The notes under the pieces are model-generated. The model did no database searches, was not told where the DNA came from, and saw only the letters and a program-made list of their open reading frames with translations. From Polyangiaceae bacterium (lineage in GTDB: Bacteria > Myxococcota_A > Polyangia > Polyangiales > Polyangiaceae), in assembly GCA_025936045.1 (NCBI GenBank), contig JAICUB010000009.1:1-64000 (forward strand): a stretch of DNA of 64,000 nt, given 5' to 3'. Below are positions 48,290 through 57,245 of the stretch, in pieces; the first letter of the stretch is position 1, and every line of letters starts with the position of its first letter. A program made the position numbers and the translations under genes.

Positions 48290-49529
48290 CGAGGTTCACC
48301 TGTACCTTCTTCGAGCCGGCCAAGAACTCGAGCTGCTTCACGACCCCGCGCCCGTTTGCCTTCATCATCATGCCGCGATGGCCGATCGACGAAGAAACCA
48401 CGAGCCCGTCGCCCTGCGCGTTCACCTCGTAGGAGACCTTCGAGCCCCCCTTCACGTCGAGCGACGGATCGTACTCGAGCTCGTCGAATTTCGTCTTCTT
48501 CGTCGAACCGAGCGAGCGGAGCTTCTTCTCCACGGCGTAGTGGGCTTTGAGGGGTTGCTTCGATTTGAAGCTACCGCTCACCGACTTGCCCTGGATCGTC
48601 CCGACGTAGTTGTAGCCGGCCTTGGTGCGCTCGATGTCGATGGTGAGCGTCGCTTCGCCGTTCTCTTCGTTGATGTACTTGCCGGTCGCGATGCTGCCGT
48701 CGCGATCGGCGGTGATCACCTCGGCCTCGTCCTCGAACGACATTTCGCCGGGACCCGTCGGCAGAAAGCGCGCTCCGAGCGAGACGCGACTCAGCTTGTC
48801 GCCTTGCAACATGTAGGTCATGTCGCGCGAAAAGCCGACGGGCATGCCGTCGAGCGTCGCGATCCAGAGCTCGCCGCGCGCGGGCGTCGGGCGCTCGCTC
48901 TTCCACTGGAAGCTCTTGGCGAACTCGGAGCCGACACGGGCGAAGCTCTTCGCGTAGCCGGGCGCGTCGTGCCAGCACATGAGCGGATGCTCGGGACGCG
49001 GGACGACCATGAGCTTGAAGTCGCCCGCGAGCAGCTTGCCGTCCTTCTCGACGTTGTAGACGCCGCGGATGGCGAGCATCGGATCGAACGCCAGATGTTC
49101 GACGAAATAAGGTGCGAGCACCTTGAATTTCACGTCCTTCGCCGCCGCTTTCAGCAGCTGGTGGACCGCGGCGCCCGCGTCGATCACGTGCTCGTACACG
49201 AAGCATTGCACCGGGCTGCCCCCCCAGCCGAGGTCGGCGCTCACGGTATAGCCCGCGTCGCTCTTCTCGACGGTCGGGGCTGCGTTCGCTTCGATGTAGG
49301 CGGTCCACGCGTCGCCACCCTTCACGACTTGCTTGGCGGCCGGCGACGCTTCGCGCTCGAAATCGGCGCTGGAGACCACTTTCGGCCCGCTCGGGTTCGA
49401 GCCTTCGCTTTGATTCGCGCTCGTGGCGTCCTTCTGCTTCGCCGCGCCGCAGCCCGCCGACGCCAAGCCCAAGATCACGACGAAGCGACCGAGTCCGGGG
49501 CACCCGAACGCCCAAAAGCATCCACGCAT
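48267..49529 (-). CDS. Lipoprotein of unknown function
   Basis: 420 residues from ATG 49529: signal peptide with lipobox SAGC, a Ser/Asn/Lys spacer, then a mixed alpha/beta domain. It has alternating strands and charged loops (YTVSADLGWGGSPVQCFVYEHVIDAG, GELWIATLDGMPVGFSRDMTYML, KFDELEYDPSLDVKGGSKVSYEVNAQG) but no motif I recognise. Its stop overlaps the start of the transglutaminase-like gene, so the two form a unit; that partner may act on or with it. An upstream frame continuing into other genes is rejected because it lacks signal and codon bias. Confidence 0.7.
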   Translation of the reverse strand: MRGCFWAFGCPGLGRFVVILGLASAGCGAAKQKDATSANQSEGSNPSGPKVVSSADFEREASPAAKQVVKGGDAWTAYIEANAAPTVEKSDAGYTVSADLGWGGSPVQCFVYEHVIDAGAAVHQLLKAAAKDVKFKVLAPYFVEHLAFDPMLAIRGVYNVEKDGKLLAGDFKLMVVPRPEHPLMCWHDAPGYAKSFARVGSEFAKSFQWKSERPTPARGELWIATLDGMPVGFSRDMTYMLQGDKLSRVSLGARFLPTGPGEMSFEDEAEVITADRDGSIATGKYINEENGEATLTIDIERTKAGYNYVGTIQGKSVSGSFKSKQPLKAHYAVEKKLRSLGSTKKTKFDELEYDPSLDVKGGSKVSYEVNAQGDGLVVSSSIGHRGMMMKANGRGVVKQLEFLAGSKKVQVNLVEESGEL

Positions 49530-49726
49530 GAAAGAGAGCGTATCAGGGCTCGTGGCTCGCGCGCACGCGCCGCCTGCGGTCACGCGAGAATTCGCGCGCG
49601 AGGGTCGGCGCCGACGCGCGAGGCACCTCGCTTTTCGAGGTAGCCGATGTGTGCGAGGGTGCGAGCCGTGACGCTGCGGCCTGCGTCGCTGATTCGGGCG
49701 CACGGGCCGGCGTGTGACCCGCAGCG

Positions 49727-50251
49727 TTACGAGCGCATGCCGTCGAGGAAGTTGCCGGGCACGCCGCAGAGCTTGAGCGGCCCGTCGCTCGTCACGAAGG
49801 TCCCCTGAAAGGTGCGATAATCCTGCGGCGCGAGCGGATTGAGCTTGCTTCTGAGGCCCTGTTTCTCCTCGGCAAAGCCCTGGAGTCGCACGTCGCGCGC
49901 GGCGTAGGCTTTCTGATCGGACAGCGTGCCGATGACGCTGAAGGTGCCGACGAGCATGCGCGCGCGATCGGTGAGCACGAGCTCGTAGGTCTTGAGCGGC
50001 CAGAGCAGCTTGAAGAGCGGGATTTGGCGGGCGAGCTCGTATTGCCACCAGGGCCGCCAGAGCAGGCCCGTCCCCCACAGCCGCAACGTCTCCCCGGGCT
50101 CGAGCACGGCGCGCCAACGATCTTGATGGTGCGCTTGCACTCCCGCCATGAAGCCTCCGCCCGCCGCTTTCCCTTTTCGGTAAATGTTCAGGTAATAAAG
50201 ACCCATCCCCCCGAAGATCACGACTGGCAAAAGATACGTGAATGCACCCAT
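49727..50251 (-). CDS. Small membrane protein, unrecognised
   Basis: 174 residues from ATG 50251. One N-terminal membrane segment (YLLPVVIFGGMGLYYLNIY) is followed by a basic loop and a cytoplasmic domain of beta strands (LRLWGTGLLWRPWWQY, TYELVLTDRARMLVGTFSVIGTL, APQDYRTFQGTFVTSDGPLKLCGVP). The strand-rich domain is reminiscent of bacterial PH-like domains, but this is only a shape impression. No operon partner. Confidence 0.65.
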   Translation of the reverse strand: MGAFTYLLPVVIFGGMGLYYLNIYRKGKAAGGGFMAGVQAHHQDRWRAVLEPGETLRLWGTGLLWRPWWQYELARQIPLFKLLWPLKTYELVLTDRARMLVGTFSVIGTLSDQKAYAARDVRLQGFAEEKQGLRSKLNPLAPQDYRTFQGTFVTSDGPLKLCGVPGNFLDGMRS

Positions 50252-50385
50252 CGACTGCTCCCGGTGTGGCGGCGCGCGCCGCACGAACAGCCAGTAACAA
50301 GTCAGTGCGTTTTGAACAAGGCTCGACGCGCCGCGTTCTCGGCATGACTTTCTTGCGGCCAGCGCATGAATGGGCGGTAGCGAGC

Positions 50386-50515
50386 TACATCCAAGCTCGC
50401 TTGGGCGTAGCGAAACGAGAAAGCAACGCTGGACGGACTACGCCGAAACTCGTGAATTTTGCGGGCCTCACCCGAATGTCACCCGAGTGGGCCCCCAAAT
50501 TCACGCTCGATGCGA
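50386..50515. repeat. Dispersed repeat, copy 2
   Basis: TACATCCAAGCTCGCTTGGG (from 50386; 5-bp stem 50391-50404 with a CTCG loop) is followed after about 91 bp by AAATTCACGCTCGATGCGA (50497-50515). The latter is an exact 19-bp inverse of the block at 40724-40742. The stop codon of the DUF1360 gene lies within it. Confidence 0.75.
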
Positions 50516-51151
50516 GTGGTCCCCGGCGGAGGTAGCATGCGCGGGCGAGGCTTGCCGAGCAGCCGCATAGCCCTGATGCAAGAAGTCGGAAACGGCCGCC
50601 ATCGCGAAGATGCCGCTCCCGAAACGTGTCGCGCGCGGAAAGTACAAAAGTGCAGCGCCGAGCCCGAGTGCGACCCAGGGCCCCGTGCAAAACTGACACG
50701 TGAGGAGGCTTCCGATCGCGCGGCGGATGCCACGGCCGCGCGGCTCTTCACGCACTTGTCCGGCTCCGTCGCTGCCTTCGTAGTGCGTGAAGGGGACGCG
50801 CAACGGGATCGTCACACGCGCGCGCGTGACCGTGCGGGAGAGCTCGTGCGTGGCGATGCCGAGCAGCAGGATGTCGCGGAGCGGCAGGCGCTTCGGTAGG
50901 CGGCCCAGCGCGTGCGCCGCTCCGGTGACGAGGGCGAGCGAGGCGGTGAACGCCGCCATCATCGCTGCGTAGCCTTCGATCGGCAGCTCCTCCGCCGCGT
51001 CGCCGGCATAAGCGCGAATGGCGTCTCGCGCCGCGTGGTGTTCGTGGGGGCTCGCGCCGGTTTCGGAGGTCAAGCCCGGAACGAAAGCACTCGTCGTGCC
51101 AACGGCGCCGCCTTCGATTCCACTCGGGCGAGAGCCGGCGGGAGCTCGCAC
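50501..51151 (-). CDS. DUF1360-family membrane protein
   Basis: 216 residues from GTG 51151; the start is uncertain (TTG 51073 and internal ATGs are possible). Membrane segments are AAMMAAFTASLALVTGAAHAL, LPLRDILLLGIATHELSRTV and LLTCQFCTGPWVALGLGAALLYF. The CxxC in LLTCQFCTG and the RARVTIPLRVPFTHYEG segment identify the DUF1360 family, function unknown. The C-terminus (HSHRA and stop) falls within copy 2 of the dispersed repeat. Its start is divergent from and close to the giant kinase gene. Confidence 0.72.
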   Translation of the reverse strand: MRAPAGSRPSGIEGGAVGTTSAFVPGLTSETGASPHEHHAARDAIRAYAGDAAEELPIEGYAAMMAAFTASLALVTGAAHALGRLPKRLPLRDILLLGIATHELSRTVTRARVTIPLRVPFTHYEGSDGAGQVREEPRGRGIRRAIGSLLTCQFCTGPWVALGLGAALLYFPRATRFGSGIFAMAAVSDFLHQGYAAARQASPAHATSAGDHSHRA

Positions 51152-51236
51152 CCACCTCCGCGTACAAGTTTGAAAACGGGGCGTGCGCTTCGGGCTATGC
51201 TCTGATGGGAGAGGGGCAAGTCGCCCGCGTCTTCGT

Positions 51237-54200
51237 ATGTTCCTGGACGGGTACGCCGTTTTAGAGTCGATCGCGCGGACGGAGCACAACTCGGTGTTTC
51301 GGGCGCGGCGCACGCGTGACGGCGCGCGCGTCATCATCAAGACGTCGACGGCCGCCTACCCGACTGCTCGCGAGCTCCGTCGGCTCGAGCTAGAGCACCA
51401 CCTGCTCGAAAAGCTGCGCACCCCGGGCGTGATCGAAGTGCTCGACGTGGAGCGCCGCGGCGGCCGTATCGCGCTGATTCTCGAGGATTTCGGCGGCGAG
51501 CGGCTGCCGATCACGCGCGAGCGGGGACTGGCACTCGAGCGCTTCTTCCCGCTCGCGCTCGGCATCGTGCGCGCGCTCGGCGAGGTCCACGCCAAGGGCG
51601 TCATCCACAAGGACATCAACCCGCGCAACGTGCTCGTGAACCTTCGTAGCGGGGCGGTGAAGCTCATCGACTTCTCGCTCTCGTCCGAGCTCTCGCACGA
51701 ACACCCGGACGCAGTGCCGTGCAAGGACCTCGAGGGCACGCTGCCGTACCTCTCGCCCGAGCAAACCGGGCGCATGAACCGCGACCTCGATTTTCGCACC
51801 GACTACTACTCGCTCGGCGTCACCTTTTACGAACTCTTGACCGGCAGCTTGCCGTTCTCGGCGCCCGACGTGCTCGGCTACGTGCATTGTCACCTCTCGC
51901 AGAAGCCCCCGAGCGCGCGCGAGAAGAACCCCGAGGTGCCGGAGGCGCTCGCCCGCATCGTAGCCAAGCTCCTGGCCAAAAATCCGGACGATCGCTACGA
52001 AAGCGCGCGCGGCCTCGCGAGCGATCTCGAGCGCGCGGAGCGGCTCTTCGCGACGGGCGCCGCGACAGAGACGTTCGAGCTCGGCTCCGACGACGTTTCG
52101 ACGCGCTTCCGCGTCTCGCGCGAGCTCGTCGGACGCGAGCCGGAGATCGCTCGGCTGCTCGCGGCGTTCGAGAGCGCGAGCAGCGGACGCTCGCGGCTCG
52201 TGCTCGTCTCGGGCTACTCCGGCGTCGGAAAATCGTCGCTCGTTCGCGAGATCCACCGGCCCGTGATCGAGAAGCGCGGAGCGTTCGCCTCCGGCAAGTT
52301 CGCGGAGCTCGATCGCAACGAGCCGTACCGCGCCGTGGTCACCGCGCTGCGCTCTCTCTTCAAGCAGATTCTGAGCAGCACCGAAGAGCAATTGTTCGCG
52401 CGGCGCCAGCGGCTCGAGGCGGCGCTCGCTCATGAGGGCGCGGCGCTCCTGCCGCTCCTGCCGGAGCTCGAGCGCATCGTCGGACCGCAGCCGCTGCTCG
52501 CCGAGCTTCCGGCGCGCGAGACCCAAGCGCGGATCCTGCGCGTATTTCGCCGGCTGGTCGGAGCGCTGGCGACGCGCAGTGAGCCGCTCGTCCTGTTCCT
52601 CGACGACCTGCAATGGACGGACGGCTCTACGCCGCAGCTCTTGCTCGAGCTCTTCACGGACGACGAGCTCCGGCACGTGCTCGTGCTCGGCGCGTACCGT
52701 GACAACGAAGTCGGCGACAACCACCTGCTCCGCGCCGCGCTGAACGAGCTCTCGCGCGTGCGCCCCGGCGCCATCGAGGAAATCCGGCTGCTGCCTCTCG
52801 GCGTGGAAGCCGTCGAGCGCATCGTAGCGCGCACGTTGCGTTCGAGTACCGAGCGCTGCCGTCCACTTGCAGCGCTCGTTTCCGAGAAGGCCGGCGGCAA
52901 CCCGTTTTTTACGGCCGAAATCCTGCATCGACTCTACCGCCGCGGCGTCATCCGCTTCGAACCCGAGGCGCGCGAGTTCAGGTTCGAGGCGGCCGCGCTT
53001 CCGAGCCTCGCCTTCAGCGACAACGTGGTGGATCTCTTGGTCGAGCGCATGAAGGAGCTGCCCGAGGAGGCCCTCGAGTTGATCCGGCTCGGCGCGTGCA
53101 TCGGACGCGAAATCGACCTCGCGCTGCTCGCTCGCGTTACCGGCAAGTCCGAGCATCACGTCGCGGAGGTGCTCTTTCGCGCGGTCGAGCTCCGGTTGCT
53201 CGCTCCGAAGGGCAACGAGTATCGGCTCTTGCGCGCGGCGCCGGACACGCTGGACGGGGTCACCGCAGGCGCGCGTTACGAGTTCGCGCACGATCGCGTG
53301 CTCGCCGCCGCCTATTCGCTGCTCGCTCCGGACGAGCGCGCGCGCGCACACCTCGCCATCGGGCGCTGGTTGCGTGACGCCGTGCCGCTCGCCGAGCGCG
53401 CCGAACGCGTCTTCGAGTTCGTCGATCACGTAAACCTCGGACGCTCGCTGGTCGTCGCGTTCGAAGAGCGCGACGAGCTCGCACGCTCGAATCAGCTCGC
53501 CGCGGAGCGAGCGCGCCGCTCGGCGGCGTACTCGACGGCCGTCGCCTACCTCGAGACGAGCACGGAGCTGCTGACGCCGGAGGAGTGGGCGGCCGACGCG
53601 GCGCGCCGCTTCGAGCTCGCGCGCTTGCGCGTGGAATGCGTGTTCTTGGCCGGACAGGTCGAACGGGCGAGCGGACTCGTGGAAGAGCTTTTCGCGCGCG
53701 CTCCGGATCGAGTGACCGCGGCGGCGGCGTATTGCCTGAAGGCGCGCATCCAGGAGCACCAGAGCCGGCTCGGCGACTCGGTCGCGACGATTCTCGCGGG
53801 GCTTGCGTCGCTCGGCGTGGAGTTGCCGGCGGATCCGCTCGCTGTCGAGCAGGGTGTGGGAGCCGGCATCGGCAAGCTGCTGGGTCACCTCGAGCGCGTG
53901 CCGATCGAGGAGCTCGAGCGGTTGCCGGTGCTGGCCGACCCCACGCTACAGGCGGTGACGGAGCTCCTGTTCCAGCTGATTCCACCCGCGAGTCAGATGA
54001 ACCCGCCGCTCTTCATCCTGGCGGAGCTAAACCTGTTCGATCTCGCGCTCACGCACGGCACCGTGCCGGGCTCCGCGAAGAACTTCATGGATTGCGGCAT
54101 CGTGCTCGGCGCGATCCTCAAGGACTACGGGCGCGCCTACCGCATGGGCAAGGTCGCTTTTGCCCTCCTCGAACGGCAGATCCCGACGCCGCTCGAATCG

Positions 54201-56258
54201 GCGGTGAACTTCGTCTTCGGTTGCTTCATCTCGCACTTCGGAGCGCACTTTCACGAAGGTCTCGAAGCGCTCGAGCGCGGGCACCGGCGGGGCGTCGAGC
54301 TCGGCGACACGCTGCACGCCTCGTATTCGAGCGTGCACCACGCGAAGAGCACGCTGTTCGCCGGCAAGCCGCTCGTCGAGTGCCGCGCTCGGGCCGAGCT
54401 CGCGCTTTCGTACACGCGCGCGACCGGAGCCGTCGGACACGAAGCCGTGCCGCGCATGCTGCTCCGCGCGCTCGACCGACTCCAGGCGCCGGAGCTCGCG
54501 GGGCCCGACGCGACCCTGTCCGACGCCGAGTTCGGGCGTGAAATCGAGAAGACCGGCAACGATCACTTCGTCTTCGTGGCGCGCCAGCTCGACACGCTCG
54601 TCCACGTGCTGTTCGGCAACTGGGACGCGGCAGAAGCGGCGAACGAAGCCGTCGCGTCCCGGCTCGAGGTCGGCAACGGCTCGTTCCCCGTGCCGGATTT
54701 TCACCTGTTCGCCGCGCTCGTCGCGTGCAGACGCGCGCGCCGCGCCGCGGCACCCGAGCGCGCGGAGCTCGTACGCCGCGGCGAGGAGCACGTGGCGGCG
54801 CTAGCGAAGTTCGCCGCCGCGTGCCCCGCCAACTTCGCGCACAAGCTGAAGCTCGCACGGGCGGAGCTCGCGCGCGTGGCGGGAGCGCCGGTGGACGAAA
54901 TCTCGTACCTCTACGCCGAAGCGCTCGCGATGGCCGGCGACGACTTCACGCACCTTCGCGCGCTCACCTGCGAGCTACAAGCCGAATTTTGGGCCGAGCA
55001 GGGACGCGTCGAGCAGGCGCGGGATTGCGCGCTCGAATGCCATCGGCTCTACCGGCAGTGGGGAGCGCGCGAAAAGGTCGCAAGCCTCGAGCGCGCCCAC
55101 GGCGACGTATTCGGCAAACCGCGCGCCGCGAAATCCGACCGCGCTGCGGCCGTGGACACCGTGGTCACCGCGACCGTCACGACGCACGTCGAAGACGCGA
55201 GCCTCGATATCGCGGCGGCGCTCAAAGCGACCCACGCCGTCGCGGCCGAAGTCGAACCCGAACGGCTCTTTCCGGCGCTCGTGCGGAGTGCGCTCGAGAG
55301 CACGGGAGCGGAGCGTGCTTACCTCGTCGTTCCGGAGGCCTCCACGGGAGAGCTCACTGTCGCGGCCGGAGCCGCGACCGGCGAAGCGACGGGAACGCCG
55401 GCGCTGCCCGTCGCGCTCGAGTGTTTCGAGCCTATCGCGCGTGAACTCGTGCGCTACGTCGCCCGCACGCAGGAGACGATCACGCTCGACGACGCGCGCT
55501 CGGACGAGCTTTACGCCGCCGACCCCCACGTCGCCCGGGGCGGCGTGCTGTCCGTCCTGTGTATGCCGATCGCGAGCGCCGGCACGCTGCACGGCGTGCT
55601 TTACCTCGAAAACGGCGCGCTCACGGGCGCCTTCACGGCCGCGCGGTCGTCGCTTGCGCGCGTGGTCGCCACGCAGGGCGCCATTTCGTTCGCAAACGCC
55701 GCGCGGCATGCACGGCTCGCCGAGCGTCTCGCGGAAGGGACGCGCGAGCTCGCCGACCAACACCGCACGCTCGCCGCCGTCTTGAACGGCGTCGAGCAAG
55801 GCCTTTTCACGATCGCTCGCGACCTCACGATCGAACCGCGCTACTCCGCGCATCTCGAGCGCCTGCTCGGCACGGATGAGCTCGCCGGCAGGGATTGCTT
55901 CGAGGTGCTCTTCGCGCACGCGAACGTCGACCCGTTCGCGCTCGACGACATGCGACGCGCGCTCGGCCAATGTTTCGGAGCGTCGCCGCTGCTCGCCGAA
56001 GCCCAGCGCCCGCATTGGGTGCGCGAGTTTCGGCGCCCGTCGCCGCCCGACGGCGAGGTCCGCGCCTTCGAGCTCACCTTCTGCCCCATCGCGGACGGCA
56101 ACGACGAGGTGTCGCGCATGCTCGTCGCGCTGCGCGACGTGACGCTGCTCGAAGAGCTCGGCGCGCGGGCGGCGCGGCTCGCCCGCGACGCCGAGCTCGT
56201 CATGTTCCCGGCCTCGTCCCGTGGCCTTTACGATTCCTGGCCACCGGGGACGGGCTGA
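51237..56258 (+). CDS. Giant Ser/Thr kinase-ATPase-TPR-GAF-PAS sensor protein
   Basis: 1673 residues. Kinase, about 1-270: Lys35, HKDINPRN (124-131), DFS (145-147) in place of DFG, SPEQTGRMNRD. AAA/STAND-type ATPase, about 295-640: P-loop GYSGVGKS (326-333), Walker B LVLFLDDLQW, then FFTAEILHRLYRRG. Helical repeats, about 650-1270. GAF, about 1323-1490. PAS, about 1510-1640. The HKD and DFS forms occur in this multi-domain family of cyanobacteria and myxobacteria, which usually ends in a histidine kinase or phosphotransfer-like domain. Here the protein stops soon after the PAS, in a short unrelated tail. No membrane segment. ATG 51237 is chosen for MFLDGYAV. Confidence 0.88.
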   Translation: MFLDGYAVLESIARTEHNSVFRARRTRDGARVIIKTSTAAYPTARELRRLELEHHLLEKLRTPGVIEVLDVERRGGRIALILEDFGGERLPITRERGLALERFFPLALGIVRALGEVHAKGVIHKDINPRNVLVNLRSGAVKLIDFSLSSELSHEHPDAVPCKDLEGTLPYLSPEQTGRMNRDLDFRTDYYSLGVTFYELLTGSLPFSAPDVLGYVHCHLSQKPPSAREKNPEVPEALARIVAKLLAKNPDDRYESARGLASDLERAERLFATGAATETFELGSDDVSTRFRVSRELVGREPEIARLLAAFESASSGRSRLVLVSGYSGVGKSSLVREIHRPVIEKRGAFASGKFAELDRNEPYRAVVTALRSLFKQILSSTEEQLFARRQRLEAALAHEGAALLPLLPELERIVGPQPLLAELPARETQARILRVFRRLVGALATRSEPLVLFLDDLQWTDGSTPQLLLELFTDDELRHVLVLGAYRDNEVGDNHLLRAALNELSRVRPGAIEEIRLLPLGVEAVERIVARTLRSSTERCRPLAALVSEKAGGNPFFTAEILHRLYRRGVIRFEPEAREFRFEAAALPSLAFSDNVVDLLVERMKELPEEALELIRLGACIGREIDLALLARVTGKSEHHVAEVLFRAVELRLLAPKGNEYRLLRAAPDTLDGVTAGARYEFAHDRVLAAAYSLLAPDERARAHLAIGRWLRDAVPLAERAERVFEFVDHVNLGRSLVVAFEERDELARSNQLAAERARRSAAYSTAVAYLETSTELLTPEEWAADAARRFELARLRVECVFLAGQVERASGLVEELFARAPDRVTAAAAYCLKARIQEHQSRLGDSVATILAGLASLGVELPADPLAVEQGVGAGIGKLLGHLERVPIEELERLPVLADPTLQAVTELLFQLIPPASQMNPPLFILAELNLFDLALTHGTVPGSAKNFMDCGIVLGAILKDYGRAYRMGKVAFALLERQIPTPLESAVNFVFGCFISHFGAHFHEGLEALERGHRRGVELGDTLHASYSSVHHAKSTLFAGKPLVECRARAELALSYTRATGAVGHEAVPRMLLRALDRLQAPELAGPDATLSDAEFGREIEKTGNDHFVFVARQLDTLVHVLFGNWDAAEAANEAVASRLEVGNGSFPVPDFHLFAALVACRRARRAAAPERAELVRRGEEHVAALAKFAAACPANFAHKLKLARAELARVAGAPVDEISYLYAEALAMAGDDFTHLRALTCELQAEFWAEQGRVEQARDCALECHRLYRQWGAREKVASLERAHGDVFGKPRAAKSDRAAAVDTVVTATVTTHVEDASLDIAAALKATHAVAAEVEPERLFPALVRSALESTGAERAYLVVPEASTGELTVAAGAATGEATGTPALPVALECFEPIARELVRYVARTQETITLDDARSDELYAADPHVARGGVLSVLCMPIASAGTLHGVLYLENGALTGAFTAARSSLARVVATQGAISFANAARHARLAERLAEGTRELADQHRTLAAVLNGVEQGLFTIARDLTIEPRYSAHLERLLGTDELAGRDCFEVLFAHANVDPFALDDMRRALGQCFGASPLLAEAQRPHWVREFRRPSPPDGEVRAFELTFCPIADGNDEVSRMLVALRDVTLLEELGARAARLARDAELVMFPASSRGLYDSWPPGTG

Positions 56259-56264
56259 CGCTCG

Positions 56265-56570
56265 CTATTGGTTCGCCTTCTGGCGCGCCTGGCCCTTGAG
56301 CTCCTTCGCTTTCCCTTCGGCCTGCATGCGCTCGTTGCCGACGAAGGCGCCGACGCGATTCTTCACGGCACCGGCGGCTTCTTCGCCTTTGCCCGCGCCG
56401 CGCTCAGCGGCCTTGGCGGCTTCCTTCTTCGCCTGACCGCCGAGCTTCTGGGCTTTGCCTTCAGCCGCGAGTCGCTCGTTGCCGACGAGCTTGCCGACGC
56501 CTTCCTTCAGCTTGCCGCCGAGCTCTTCCGCCGTGCCTTCACTGCGCTTGCTTTGATTTTGATTGCTCAT
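56265..56570 (-). CDS. Double CsbD-family stress protein
   Basis: 101 residues, Lys/Glu/Ala/Gly-rich and hydrophilic, with two CsbD motifs: TAEELGGKLKEGVGKLVGNERLAAEGKAQKLGGQAKK and VKNRVGAFVGNERMQAEGKAKELKGQARQK. CsbD-like proteins rise under general stress and at stationary phase in many bacteria; their molecular role is not known. Start ATG 56570 (MSNQNQSK). It is convergent with the giant kinase gene, with a 6-bp gap between stops and no terminator, so read-through is likely. Confidence 0.88.
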   Translation of the reverse strand: MSNQNQSKRSEGTAEELGGKLKEGVGKLVGNERLAAEGKAQKLGGQAKKEAAKAAERGAGKGEEAAGAVKNRVGAFVGNERMQAEGKAKELKGQARQKANQ

Positions 56571-56774
56571 GGTTGCTTCTCCGACTTGGGACCACAGCAG
56601 CAACGCGCGTGCCAGGAACGAGCACGGATATAGCGGGCTCTACGCCGGACGCGAGCGCAAAAATGCCTGGTACCGCGACGATATGCCGCGCCCACAAGGT
56701 GGGACTCAAGCTTTTTCCGCGCCGGCCGTTCACGTAAAACGGCGACATTCGAGCGCCTGCGAGGAAACACCACG

Positions 56775-57245
56775 ATGTCTGAGAGGCGGCAACCGGAATT
56801 AGCGTTATTCGAAGAGGAGCGCACTGGCACGGTGCGGAAGGCGGGCAGTCAGATCATCGTCGATAACGAGTTCGTGCTCCTCAGGTACCACCCGAAGGCG
56901 AAGATCGTGCATCACGAGTTTCGCCGCTTCATCCACGGTCCGGTGTTTCGCGAGGCGCTCGAGCAAGGCGTGGCGACGCTCAAGCTCAGCGGCGCGACAC
57001 GCTGGCTTTCGGACGACCGTCGTAACGGGCCGGTCACACCAGCAGACGGCGAATGGGCGATCAAGGAATGGGTACCGCGCGCCATCGCCGCGGGCTGGAA
57101 ATACTGGGCCGTCGTCCTGCCCGACAAGGTCCTGGGGCAGATGAACATGAAGCGCTGGATGGATACTTACGCGAAGCTCGGCGTCGTGGCCCAAGCGTTC
57201 CCGCATCCCGAAGCCGGCATGGACTGGCTCGAGAACGTGCCGTAA
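56775..57245 (+). CDS. STAS/SpoIIAA-like protein
   Basis: 156 residues, no signal peptide. The sequence has the pattern of the SpoIIAA/SEC14-like STAS-fold family often annotated as hypothetical: HHEFRRFIHGPVFREAL, TRWLSDDRRNGPVTPADGEWAIKEWVPRAIAAGWKYWAVVLPDKVLGQMNMKRW, then FPHPEAGMDWLEN. A phosphorylatable Ser is not obvious at the usual anti-sigma-antagonist position, so a role in partner switching is uncertain. ATG 56775 follows a gaggaaa ribosome site. It is alone between two intergenic gaps. Confidence 0.7.
   Translation: MSERRQPELALFEEERTGTVRKAGSQIIVDNEFVLLRYHPKAKIVHHEFRRFIHGPVFREALEQGVATLKLSGATRWLSDDRRNGPVTPADGEWAIKEWVPRAIAAGWKYWAVVLPDKVLGQMNMKRWMDTYAKLGVVAQAFPHPEAGMDWLENVP

Noticed and set aside
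49529-50345. Extension of the unknown lipoprotein gene upstream to 50345
   Set aside because: Upstream part overlaps another gene and is Arg-rich; the signal peptide and lipobox fix the start at 49529.
51390-53888. Long minus-strand frame inside the giant kinase gene
   Set aside because: Mirror of a clear kinase-ATPase gene; composition (Arg/Glu/Ala) is typical of an antisense shadow.
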